Source: CANJQJ01 sp964383565 (GTDB taxonomy: Bacteria > Pseudomonadota > Alphaproteobacteria > Sphingomonadales > Sphingomonadaceae). Taken from it: a DNA stretch of 8,675 nt. Below are positions 1-6,652 of the stretch, piece by piece (the first letter of the stretch is position 1; each line of letters opens with the position of its first letter). The position numbers and the translations under genes were made by a program. The notes below the pieces were generated by a model that saw only the letters and a program-made list of their open reading frames with translations, had not been told where the DNA came from and made no database searches. The stretch spans positions 1 through 8,675 of the forward strand of contig CAYLIK010000134.1 in NCBI GenBank assembly GCA_964383565.1, in the 5' to 3' direction.

Positions 1-104
1 TCTTCGGCCAGGGGCCGAGGAAACTCGGCGGACAATACCGACGACGAAGTACCAATGCATAAAACTGCGATGGTGAGGCGGAGACGCTCTATCATCTTGC
101 GCAT
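1..104 (-). CDS. N-terminus of an exported protein (truncated by window edge)
   Basis: An open frame starts at ATG (104-102) and runs off the left edge without a stop, giving 34 residues, MRKMIERLRLTIAVLCIG and onward. A basic n-region (RKMIERLR), a hydrophobic core (LTIAVLCIG) and a small-residue end (SVLSA before EFPRP) make a plausible Sec signal peptide cleaved near residue 26. A lipobox is not convincing. An AGAGGAAG Shine-Dalgarno-like stretch lies about 8 bases before the ATG. It sits 111 bp downstream of the aldehyde dehydrogenase stop on the same strand, with no obvious -35 box between them, so it may be the next operon member. The mature domain is outside the window and no function can be assigned. 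Confidence 0.6.
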   Translation of the reverse strand, partial: MRKMIERLRLTIAVLCIGTSSSVLSAEFPRPLAE

Positions 105-198
105 GCGCGAACTTCCTCTGGTTTTCTGATCCGCGAGACAATTCCGCCGGTTAGTGCGTCCGATGTCCTTGCGTGAATGGACTGACACGGGCGGTTCG

Positions 199-220
199 GA
201 CGACCGGCTTCCCGGTCATC
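199..220 (-). terminator. GC-rich hairpin at the aldehyde dehydrogenase stop codon
   Basis: GACCGG (202-207) and CCGGTC (212-217) form a perfect 6-bp stem around a 4-base loop, extended by two more pairs (199-200 with 219-220) across one mismatch. It overlaps the stop codon of the aldehyde dehydrogenase. No T-run follows on the minus strand, so it is more likely a weak attenuator or mRNA-stabilising hairpin than a full intrinsic terminator. Confidence 0.3.
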
Positions 221-1619
221 GCGCCTCATTGATCACCTGCAATTGGGTGAACTCGTTCAGGCCTTCTTCCGCGAATTCGACACCAATTCCGGATTGCTTC
301 GCGCCGCCAAACGGGATGTTGGGGCCGAAATCGAGATGCTTGTTGATCCACACCGTGCCGCTGTCCATGCGGCACGCGAACTCATATGCGCGCTCGCGGT
401 CCATCGACCATATCGAGCCCCCCAGACCCCAGGGGGATGCGTTGGCGCGGGCGAGCGCATCATCGGGATCGGTATAGCGGATGACCGGCAGTACGGGTCC
501 AAACTGCTCGTCGTCCACGAGCCGAGTGCCGTCCGTGATATCTCGCACGATCGTCGGGCGGATGAAATAACCAGGCCGGTCAACAACGTCGCCGCCCGCG
601 ATGATATTGCCGTTGGAACGCGCGTCAGCCAGGAACTCCTGAACCTTTTCGAACTGTGCCCTGTTCTGCAGCGGTCCGATCTGCGCGCCTTGCGCCAGGC
701 CATCGTCAACGATCGCCGCGTCGGCAAGCTTTGCGAGTTCGGCACAGATCGCATCATAAATGCTGTCATGTGCGTAGACCCGCTTGATGGCGATGCAGAC
801 CTGTCCGCAGTTCATGAAGGCCGCATCAAAGATGTCGGCCGCGGCCTTCGCCGGGTTGGCATCGGCGAGGACGATCGCCGCATCATTGCCGCCCAGTTCG
901 AGCGTCAGCCGCTTCAATGTTGCAGCGGCGCCGGACATCACCTTGCGGCCTGTCTCGGTCGACCCGGTGAACGACAGTTTTGCGATGTCGGGATGCGCGC
1001 CGAGCTGCGCGCCGAGATCGTTATTGTCGGTAATGACGTTGACCACACCTGCGGGAAAGATTTTCGCGCACAATTCGCCAAGCAAAAGCGTCGCAAGCGG
1101 CGTTGTCGGCGCGGGCTTGATGACGACCGTGTTGCCCGCGAGCAGCGCCAACGGAAGCTTGAACGCGCAAATCAGCAATGGAAAGTTCCACGGGATGATG
1201 GCGCCGACGACACCGAGTGGCTTCCGCCGCTGCTCAACGCGACGATTTTCAGCGTCCTCGATCACCCTGTTCTGAAGATCATATGAGGCGAGATGGCGCA
1301 GGAACGCTTCGCTGTACGCGACCTCCGCCGCCGATTCCGCCAACGGCTTCCCTTGCTCCTGGGTCAGCAGCCGGCTGAACTCGCCAGCGCGCGCATTTAA
1401 CGCGTCGGCCAGATCCACGATCATTGCGCGCCGTTCGCCGACCGGTCTCCGAGACCAGGCGCAAAATGCCGCCTTGGCTGCGGCAACGGCCGTCTCGAGC
1501 TGCCTCGCCGAGGCGCGCGGGCATTGCGCGAGAACTTCCTCGGTTGCCGGGTTGATCACGTCCATCGTCATATCGCCGGCGACGAGTTCGCCGCCGATAA
1601 GCAGCTTATATGTGGTCAT
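216..1619 (-). CDS. NAD(P)-dependent aldehyde dehydrogenase (ALDH superfamily)
   Basis: This 467-aa protein is a full-length member of the NAD(P)-dependent ALDH superfamily, which oxidises an aldehyde to a carboxylate. The catalytic set is visible: Asn145 in IPWNFPL, Lys168 in VVIKPAP, the FTGSTETG cofactor loop (218-224), the general base Glu241 in LELGG, the nucleophile Cys275 in CGQVC, and Glu371 in DEQFGPV. There is no signal peptide, so it is cytoplasmic. The ATG at 1619 is chosen because AAGGAG lies 8 bases upstream; the longer reading from a GTG at 1658 runs through that site and lacks support. It follows the TonB-dependent receptor by 82 bp on the same strand. In this context it probably oxidises the aldehyde formed when the amine oxidase product hydrolyses. 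Substrate specificity (semialdehyde, aryl or aliphatic aldehyde) is not readable. Confidence 0.92.
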   Translation of the reverse strand: MTTYKLLIGGELVAGDMTMDVINPATEEVLAQCPRASARQLETAVAAAKAAFCAWSRRPVGERRAMIVDLADALNARAGEFSRLLTQEQGKPLAESAAEVAYSEAFLRHLASYDLQNRVIEDAENRRVEQRRKPLGVVGAIIPWNFPLLICAFKLPLALLAGNTVVIKPAPTTPLATLLLGELCAKIFPAGVVNVITDNNDLGAQLGAHPDIAKLSFTGSTETGRKVMSGAAATLKRLTLELGGNDAAIVLADANPAKAAADIFDAAFMNCGQVCIAIKRVYAHDSIYDAICAELAKLADAAIVDDGLAQGAQIGPLQNRAQFEKVQEFLADARSNGNIIAGGDVVDRPGYFIRPTIVRDITDGTRLVDDEQFGPVLPVIRYTDPDDALARANASPWGLGGSIWSMDRERAYEFACRMDSGTVWINKHLDFGPNIPFGGAKQSGIGVEFAEEGLNEFTQLQVINEAR

Positions 1620-1701
1620 CTCAGTATCTCCTTCGGCCGGAGCCTCGCGCTCAGTCACCGGCTGCGGCTCTCGATTGCTCGATCTGCCAAGCGTCCTGTG
1701 G

Positions 1702-3984
1702 CTAGAATTTCAGATCGAATGTGAGGCCATAGGTGCGCGGCTCGCCTACGTGAAAGTAGTCAAAGCCAAAGCCGGAAAGGTCCAATGCTCCACGATAATA
1801 AAACTTATTGAAGATATTGCGTCCCCAGACCGAGACACCATAGCGCTGATCGGCTGTCCGATAAGATATCTGCGAATTAGCCAATATGTAGTTTTTCTGC
1901 GCCAGTCTCTCGGTGTTGAACAAGTCAAAATACTGCTTTGAATTGTAGCTACCGTTGAGGCCGAAGGTCACTTTCCCACTGTCGTTGTCGAGAAGATCCC
2001 AATCGAATCCCGCATTGAGGCTAACCGCCGGCGCCGCAGGCAATCGGTTCCCATCGAGCACGACACCACTGACCTGGCCGCGTTCGATCTTCGTATCGAG
2101 CACGCCAAGGCCGGCGTTCAGCCGCAGTCCTTTGACCGGCCGCGCAACAAGCTCGAGTTCGGCACCGAATATGCGAGATTTCGGTATGTTGACGAGCGTT
2201 TGAGCAGCGGTATTGGGATCTACGTCGAGCGCCTGCTGGTTCTTGTAGTCATAATAGAAAACCGCTCCGTTGAAGGTAACGGCTCGGTCGAGGAACTGCG
2301 TCTTGAAGCCGGCTTCGTAAGCATTGACCGTCTCCGGCTTGGCGACATTGAGTTCTTCGGGAAGGAAAAATGCCTGGGCGTTAAACGCGTTCGCCCGGTA
2401 GCCGCGGCTGAAACTTACATAAACAAGATTGTCGTCAGCAATTTTGAAATCGAGTCCAATTTTGCCCGATACGTTGTCCGTCTTGAAGCGGTCGCTTGCG
2501 GCCGCGTCGAAATTATTCGGATCGCCTGGGATCGTGTTGCCGATCGGCGTGCCGTCTGCGCCCAGAACTTGCGCGGTATAGTTTTTGGCGGTGCCCTTGT
2601 CCCCCGTATAGCGGAGGCCGCCGCGGAGGATGACGCGATCAGAGATCTCATATTTGGCGTCCGCGTATATCGCAGCACTTTTCTTGGTCTGATCGTAGCG
2701 GTTCCGATAGACGCAGGTGAGGAAGAAGTCCTGCAGGCAATCGTCGGCGTTGATCGCACCGTCGCCGGTCGTATCGATATCCGTGAAGAAGCTTAGCGCT
2801 GTCTCGGCATGAATCTTCTCGACGTTGTAGTAGGCGCCGAGAATAAAATTGAAGGCACCGTCATAGTCGCTGGCAAGCCGCAAATCCTGAGCGAACTGTC
2901 GCGCCCGTCCCTTATTGTCTGTCCGAACCACGTCGAGCGGGCTGCCATCCGCGTCTTCTGGAACGAACAGCTTGCCATAATCGTAGGAGGAGACGGATGT
3001 GAGCGTGAGGGTGTCGGAGACCTGCCAGTTCGCCGTCAGCGACGTCCCATAGGTGCGGTGTCGCCGGCGCGACACGTCGTCGCTCTCGATCTCGCGCTTG
3101 CCGAGTCCGGTGCGAAAATAGCTGGAGCCACCGAAGGCCTCGTAAACCCCCGCGCCGGTGCCGTCCGGTCCAGGGCGAGTGAAAATACCATAGTTGATAG
3201 GATTCTGGAGGCTTGTCGACAATCGGAGGATCAGCTCGATTTCGTCGCTGGGTTCGGCAAGGAAGGATGCGCGAATACCATATTGCCGAGTGGCATTCAG
3301 GTCGCTCTCGCCGGGTAGCAGGTTCTTGAACCATCCATCGGCACGCGCAAACGTAAACGCGATCCGAGCGGCTACGTTTTCACCCAGCGGGGCCTGGATC
3401 GCGCCGTTCGCTTCGTGCCGGTTGTAGTTGCCATAGCTCAGCGATAGCTCTGCCTCGGTCTCGTACCGCGGTTTGCGGCTGATGAAATTTATGGCACCGC
3501 CCGTAGTATTCTTGCCGTAGAGGGTCCCCTGCGGTCCCCGCAGCACCTCGACACGCTCCAGATCGTAGAGGCCAACGGGAAGAAGGGGGAAGCTCCCCTT
3601 ATAAACCTCGTCGTAGTAGGTCGCCACCGGCCCCTGCTGATTGAAGCTGAAATCCGACATCGAAACGCCGCGTAGCGAGAAGATGGGGAGCCCCTCGCCA
3701 CCCGAAGTTGTTGCCTGGAGGTTCGGCACGGAGCCGGCGAGATCATTCGGTGAATCCATCCGCTGCTCGGCTAGCTGCTGTCCGCTCAGCGCGGTTATCG
3801 ACACCGGAACATCCTGGAGTTTCTCATTGCGCCGCAACGCCGTCACGACGATCTCGCCGCCGTCCGCGGGCCCCTCGACGGCGTTCGGCGATGAAATCGC
3901 CGGGTCGGCGACCTGCGCGAAGGCAGCACCGCCGCAACAGAAGAAATATGCAGTTCCGGAAATGACGAGTGGAAGACGTCGCAT
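1702..3984 (-). CDS. TonB-dependent outer-membrane receptor
   Basis: This 760-aa protein imports a ligand across the outer membrane using TonB energy. It opens with a signal peptide (MRRLPLVISGTAYFF..GGAAFAQ), followed by a TonB-box-like EIVVTA near residue 45 and a plug domain containing LQDVPVSITALSG, FSLRGVS and the conserved VEVLRGPQGTLYGKNTTGGAINFISRKP. A 22-strand-type barrel with many aromatic repeats follows, ending in a C-terminal Phe (TFDLKF) typical of BamA-inserted barrels. The ATG at 3984 is preferred over 4026 because AAGGA precedes it at good spacing and the signal peptide then starts properly. It lies 53 bp after the amine oxidase, inside the operon, so it probably imports that enzyme's substrate. 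It is not recognisably a siderophore receptor. Oddity: residues 404-415 read as an EF-hand-like loop (DTTGDGAINADD) followed by two cysteines (416 and 424). Confidence 0.93.
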   Translation of the reverse strand: MRRLPLVISGTAYFFCCGGAAFAQVADPAISSPNAVEGPADGGEIVVTALRRNEKLQDVPVSITALSGQQLAEQRMDSPNDLAGSVPNLQATTSGGEGLPIFSLRGVSMSDFSFNQQGPVATYYDEVYKGSFPLLPVGLYDLERVEVLRGPQGTLYGKNTTGGAINFISRKPRYETEAELSLSYGNYNRHEANGAIQAPLGENVAARIAFTFARADGWFKNLLPGESDLNATRQYGIRASFLAEPSDEIELILRLSTSLQNPINYGIFTRPGPDGTGAGVYEAFGGSSYFRTGLGKREIESDDVSRRRHRTYGTSLTANWQVSDTLTLTSVSSYDYGKLFVPEDADGSPLDVVRTDNKGRARQFAQDLRLASDYDGAFNFILGAYYNVEKIHAETALSFFTDIDTTGDGAINADDCLQDFFLTCVYRNRYDQTKKSAAIYADAKYEISDRVILRGGLRYTGDKGTAKNYTAQVLGADGTPIGNTIPGDPNNFDAAASDRFKTDNVSGKIGLDFKIADDNLVYVSFSRGYRANAFNAQAFFLPEELNVAKPETVNAYEAGFKTQFLDRAVTFNGAVFYYDYKNQQALDVDPNTAAQTLVNIPKSRIFGAELELVARPVKGLRLNAGLGVLDTKIERGQVSGVVLDGNRLPAAPAVSLNAGFDWDLLDNDSGKVTFGLNGSYNSKQYFDLFNTERLAQKNYILANSQISYRTADQRYGVSVWGRNIFNKFYYRGALDLSGFGFDYFHVGEPRTYGLTFDLKF

Positions 3985-4037
3985 GTTCGTTTCCTTGAAG
4001 AAACTTGCCCTAAAATTCGTTCGCATTTGGAGACGAG

Positions 4038-5558
4038 CTACCGGGGGACCAAGGTGCCGGGAGACCGTTTCGGTAATTGTTGGAGCTGGAGGTGGACTTC
4101 GCGCGCCGCGACGAGGCCCTGCTCGATCGCGCCGTCAATCGTGCCGCGCCAGCCATTGGCCCAGTCAGCGTTAGCAAACTGAATCCGGCCCTGGGCTTGC
4201 TGGAGAGCTCCAATGAATTTCGACATCTGGCCTGGACGGGAAATTCCCCAAACGCCTTGGGAATAGGGGTCCGCACCCCACTCATAACCATAGGCCTCGA
4301 CCACCCGGGCGTCCGGCAGAAACTGGCGGACCGCAACCTCCACGGCGGCGGTGTCATTGACATCAAGCGTGTTTCTGCTGGGCCCAAACGCGATCAGATG
4401 GGTCTTGCCGTCCTTGATGCCGTCCCAAAGCAGGAAATTGATCGGCGTATTACCGGAGGGGGCCCAGCCGGAAAAAATCGGATAAGCCTTGTCGAGCAAT
4501 ATATGGACCTTTGTCCCATTTCCGGCATGGGTCTGCTTGGACACTTCCAGCTTGGGCGCGGACAAAGCGGGGGAGAAGGCGATATCCTTGAGCACGTTCA
4601 TCGGCACAGCGACAACGGCAGCGTCAGCGGTAAAACGGCTTCCATCCTCGGCGATGACTTCGATTTTATCGTCGAGCTGCCTGACACTCCGCACAGGCGT
4701 GGCAAGCTTGACGTCAGCGGCAGCTTCTGCCGCAATCGCGTCCAGCAGCATGCGGGTGCCGCCATCGATCTTGTAACGGGTGGTAGTATCGTTGAGCAGT
4801 GTCGCGCTGTAGCCGCTAAGGGCGTAAATGCGCACGATGTCGATCCAGGCCGCCTCCTTGGCGGGAGCCGATGCGAAGACGGTGCACCAGGTATCCACCA
4901 ATATTTTCATGTCAGGCGCTAGTTCGGTTGAATCGAGCTTTTGTTGAATGGAATAGATGTCGGCTTTTACCCACTTGTCATCGGCAAACGGCTCGGCCGG
5001 GCGCGGCATGATTTCGTAAGCGCTTCCCAGGAAGCGAGCGACGGATTCTTCAAATCCCTTCCATATCTGGGAAGCTTTCGCCTGGTGGCGTCCGCCTTGG
5101 TAATCAAGGTAGACAATGTCTTCCGCCACGGCCCCCGGCGTTTCCTTGAGCTTCATGCCGTAGCGCTGGATCTCGGACCAGACATGGGGCTGGAGCCAGT
5201 GAACCCAGGTACCGCCCAGGTCGGCAGGCTCTCCTGCAAAATCCGCGGTGAACGTCCGCCCGCCAAGTCGATTGCGCGCCTCGAGAAGCACGACCTTATG
5301 GCCGCGCCCACGCAATTCCCGTGCAGCGGTAACGCCACAGAAACCGCCGCCGATAACGATGACCGTTGACGGCTCGCTGGATTCGGCGGTTCGCCCCCCA
5401 GGTGAGCGGGTTGCGGCGACGGACCGCGGTGCGGCCAATAGAAGTGACGCGCAGGCAGCCGCGACAATGCCGCGTCTGGAGGTCGACAGAGCGGATATCG
5501 GCTGACCGGGCTCGCTTGCGACCACCGAGTCCTCGGCACCCTGTGCATCATCGGTCAT
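4038..5558 (-). CDS. Tat-exported flavin amine oxidase, NicA2-like
   Basis: This 506-aa FAD enzyme belongs to the monoamine oxidase family, which oxidises C-N bonds to imines. A twin-arginine signal (STSRRGIVAAACASLLLA, R28-R29) precedes the FAD-binding Rossmann motif VIVIGGGFCG (66-75), Glu93 for the ribose, RLGGRT (97-102) and GGTWVHWLQPHVW (115-127). The C-terminal FAD motif is GRIQFANADWANGWRGTIDGA (457-477). From memory, several blocks match NicA2 of Pseudomonas putida S16 (WVHWLQPHVW, the IDVND segment, W.ADP.S.G.W, NGW..IDGA), and that protein also has an N-terminal export signal. Related pseudooxynicotine oxidases are an alternative. The start codon overlaps the cytochrome c stop as ATGA and its Shine-Dalgarno is weak (AAAGGG about 9 bases away), suggesting translational coupling. 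The context suggests a periplasmic amine dehydrogenase passing electrons to that cytochrome. The family call is firm; the substrate is unknown and nicotine is only one candidate. Confidence 0.9.
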   Translation of the reverse strand: MTDDAQGAEDSVVASEPGQPISALSTSRRGIVAAACASLLLAAPRSVAATRSPGGRTAESSEPSTVIVIGGGFCGVTAARELRGRGHKVVLLEARNRLGGRTFTADFAGEPADLGGTWVHWLQPHVWSEIQRYGMKLKETPGAVAEDIVYLDYQGGRHQAKASQIWKGFEESVARFLGSAYEIMPRPAEPFADDKWVKADIYSIQQKLDSTELAPDMKILVDTWCTVFASAPAKEAAWIDIVRIYALSGYSATLLNDTTTRYKIDGGTRMLLDAIAAEAAADVKLATPVRSVRQLDDKIEVIAEDGSRFTADAAVVAVPMNVLKDIAFSPALSAPKLEVSKQTHAGNGTKVHILLDKAYPIFSGWAPSGNTPINFLLWDGIKDGKTHLIAFGPSRNTLDVNDTAAVEVAVRQFLPDARVVEAYGYEWGADPYSQGVWGISRPGQMSKFIGALQQAQGRIQFANADWANGWRGTIDGAIEQGLVAAREVHLQLQQLPKRSPGTLVPR

Positions 5559-5962
5559 GCCACGGCCCTTTTTGTAGCAAGAAAGCAGATCAAATCGGCT
5601 CGCTCCTGAGCGTTGCGCAGACCGGAAAAGGCCATGCGCGTGCCTGTGGCAAATCGCTGAGGACTCTCGATGAACTGATCGAGATTGCCCGCCGTCCAGC
5701 TTGTGGAAAGCGCGCGAAGGGCGGGCGAGAAGGTGAAGCCCGGGGCGGATGCCGATCGACGTCCAACCACTCCCGCGAGACTGGGCCCGACGCCATGCTT
5801 AGGTCCGTCCGCAACGTGACAGGCGGCGCACTTCTTGAAAACGACCGCGCCTTGAGCCGGCGTGCAGGCCGCCGTCGCTTCCGTGGCAAGCGCGCCCAGC
5901 GCGCCGGCGAGCGTGACCAAAAGGAACCCCCGCTGCCAAGAGCCGAAATAGATGCTGCCCAC
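5555..5962 (-). CDS. Exported class I cytochrome c, likely electron acceptor of the adjacent amine oxidase
   Basis: This 135-aa protein has a Sec signal peptide (FLLVTLAGALGALATEATA, cleavage near residue 31-32), the covalent haem motif CAACH (45-49), KHGVGPSLAGVVGR (55-69), a GFTFSPAL segment and the distal axial ligand Met110 in GTRMAFSG. This is the class I, mitochondrial or c2/c550-like fold, expected in the periplasm. The start is a GTG at 5962 with AAGGAG 6 bases upstream. An ATG two bases earlier (5964) is out of frame with the haem motif and gives no sensible protein. The stop overlaps the amine oxidase ATG. A cytochrome c gene next to a NicA2-type flavoenzyme matches the known NicA2-CycN arrangement, where the cytochrome replaces oxygen as electron acceptor. 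It is the first gene of the cytochrome-oxidase-receptor-ALDH operon, behind a promoter with two operator palindromes. Confidence 0.92.
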   Translation of the reverse strand: MGSIYFGSWQRGFLLVTLAGALGALATEATAACTPAQGAVVFKKCAACHVADGPKHGVGPSLAGVVGRRSASAPGFTFSPALRALSTSWTAGNLDQFIESPQRFATGTRMAFSGLRNAQERADLICFLATKRAVA

Positions 5963-5976
5963 ATGTCTCTCCTTCC
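5963..5976 (-). promoter_or_regulatory. Shine-Dalgarno deciding the GTG start of the cytochrome c
   Basis: On the minus strand GGAAGGAGAGACAT precedes GTG. AAGGAG is 6 bases from GTG (5962) and 4 bases from the out-of-frame ATG (5964). Only the GTG frame encodes the signal peptide and CAACH motif, so the GTG is the working start. Confidence 0.7.
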
Positions 5977-5995
5977 AAGCGACGGATCACAAAGG

Positions 5996-6009
5996 CCGTC
6001 ACCTGACGG
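5996..6009. promoter_or_regulatory. Operator palindrome A (CCGTCA-CC-TGACGG)
   Basis: A perfect 6-bp inverted repeat with a 2-bp centre lies between the predicted cytochrome c transcription start region and its Shine-Dalgarno site. Its centre is 23 bp, about two helical turns, from operator B, so two repressor dimers could bind the same DNA face. It is the same motif as B and C apart from one central base. Confidence 0.65.
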
Positions 6010-6011
6010 AA

Positions 6012-6040
6012 TAACTGACCGTCACATGACGGTATGTCAA
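6012..6040 (-). promoter_or_regulatory. Promoter of the cytochrome c / amine oxidase operon
   Basis: A perfect -35 box TTGACA (6040-6035) is followed after 18 bases by AGTTAT, a weak -10 candidate. Operator B fills the spacer, so a bound protein would block RNA polymerase. The -35 plus operator segment is nearly identical to that upstream of the cupin gene. The -10 assignment is uncertain. Confidence 0.55.
6018..6033. promoter_or_regulatory. Operator palindrome B (ACCGTCA-CA-TGACGGT)
   Basis: A 16-bp palindrome with perfect 7-bp arms and a CA centre. It lies one base after the TTGACA -35 box of the cytochrome operon, in the -35/-10 spacer, a classic repressor position. It is identical to operator C over the 14-bp core. 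Confidence 0.75.
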
Positions 6041-6077
6041 GCGGTGGGGTATCGGGATGGTTCAGATGCGACAGGCG

Positions 6078-6120
6078 AAGGAAAGCGGCCGACACCTCAG
6101 ATCGCCTGCGGTGTCGGCCG
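6078..6120 (-). terminator. Intrinsic-type terminator of the cupin gene
   Basis: On the minus strand CGGCCGACACC (6120-6110) and GGTGTCGGCCG (6096-6086) form a perfect 11-bp stem around a 13-base loop, then CTTTCCTT follows. It begins 21 bp after the cupin stop. The T-tract is imperfect but the stem is strong. It should separate cupin transcription from the cytochrome operon, which has its own promoter just beyond. Confidence 0.7.
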
Positions 6121-6141
6121 GATCGCGAGCGGCGTAGGGCG

Positions 6142-6504
6142 TCAGCCCAGATAGCAGACCGAGTACTTTCGGATCCGGCCTGCCTGTCGCCAGGTGCCAG
6201 CCATGCCCTTCGGAAGCATGAAGCTTTCCCCGGTACGATATGTCGTGGACGGTCCGTCTTTGCGCTCCACCACGACCTCGCCGGCAATGATTGTAACGAA
6301 TTCGTCGACCGGGTAGCTTTCAAAATCCAGCTCGACGGCACTGCGGCACTCCCACAGCTGCACGACGAATTTGCTGTCCGCCGAGGCATGCAACAATATC
6401 CCAGCCTCTTCCACGCGACCGGATTTTATCCATGCAGGGTCTATCGCCTGGGTTGGCGAAAGCTCGTCAAAGGGTGTTTCCCAGAGATCTTGAGCGAAGG
6501 TCAT
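6142..6504 (-). CDS. Small single-domain cupin protein (Cupin_3 / COG3450 type)
   Basis: This 120-aa cytoplasmic protein consists of one Cupin_3-like beta-barrel: WECRSAVELDFESYPVDEFVTI (51-72), the GEVVVE turn (75-80) and TGESFMLPKGMAGTW (91-105). These match the family pattern W.C.PG.f...Y..dEf..il.G.v.v and pGd.f..P.G..gtW. The usual metal-binding histidines of cupins are mostly absent, as is common in this subgroup, so an enzymatic role is doubtful. The ATG at 6504 is chosen because GAGGAG lies 7-8 bases upstream; a TTG at 6519 overlaps that ribosome site and is unlikely. It has its own promoter with operator C and its own terminator, but shares the operator with the cytochrome operon, so the two are probably co-regulated. 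Members of this family often occur near amine and amino-acid catabolic genes. Its specific role is unknown. Confidence 0.85.
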   Translation of the reverse strand: MTFAQDLWETPFDELSPTQAIDPAWIKSGRVEEAGILLHASADSKFVVQLWECRSAVELDFESYPVDEFVTIIAGEVVVERKDGPSTTYRTGESFMLPKGMAGTWRQAGRIRKYSVCYLG

Positions 6505-6597
6505 ATTCAGTCTCCTCAAGCGGCGTTATCGCTTTATTCGGGGGGGCGAGTAGCCGGCGTTTCGCCTGCCTCCCGTGCGCGTCGACGGTAATTTGTC

Positions 6598-6627
6598 TTG
6601 ACATTGCGGCCGACACTTCCTCTGAAT
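6598..6627 (+). promoter_or_regulatory. Possible divergent promoter pointing into the IS element
   Basis: On the plus strand a perfect TTGACA (6598-6603) is followed after 18 bases by CTGAAT (6622-6627, 3 of 6 matches to the -10 consensus). Operator C starts 4 bases later. No plus-strand gene follows; the IS left end is at 6693. This could be the relic of a divergent regulator promoter or chance. Confidence 0.3.
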
Positions 6628-6652
6628 GGGCCGTCACATGACGGTCTGTCAA
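6624..6652 (-). promoter_or_regulatory. Promoter of the cupin gene
   Basis: A perfect -35 box TTGACA (6652-6647) is followed by one base and then operator C, as at the cytochrome operon promoter. No good -10 hexamer is seen (candidates around 6628-6623 are poor). Start of transcription would fall near 6616, giving a leader of about 110 bases before the cupin ATG. Confidence 0.5.
6631..6644. promoter_or_regulatory. Operator palindrome C (CCGTCA-CA-TGACGG)
   Basis: Third copy of the operator, identical in its 14-bp core to operator B. It sits in the spacer of the cupin promoter with the same offset from TTGACA as operator B, and also just downstream of the candidate plus-strand promoter. Confidence 0.75.

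Noticed and set aside
243..1286. 347-codon plus-strand open frame opposite the aldehyde dehydrogenase
   Set aside because: It is antisense to a clear ALDH with all catalytic motifs, its translation resembles no protein family (Arg/Asp-rich, low complexity), and such long shadows are common in GC-rich DNA.
4077..4922. 281-codon plus-strand open frame opposite the amine oxidase
   Set aside because: It is antisense to a conserved flavoenzyme, with no domain or convincing ribosome site.
5996..6033. Two adjacent palindromes considered as a CRISPR-like or transposon repeat
   Set aside because: Only two copies here, short and perfectly palindromic, located at a promoter and repeated at a second promoter; an operator explains them better.
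5366..6154. 262-codon plus-strand open frame spanning the cytochrome c gene and operator region
   Set aside because: Arg-rich shadow frame that runs across the promoter, operators and terminator; no motif seen.
5799..6389. 196-codon minus-strand frame across the cytochrome/cupin intergenic region
   Set aside because: It crosses the cupin terminator and both operators in a different frame from the two real genes; its translation has no family features.
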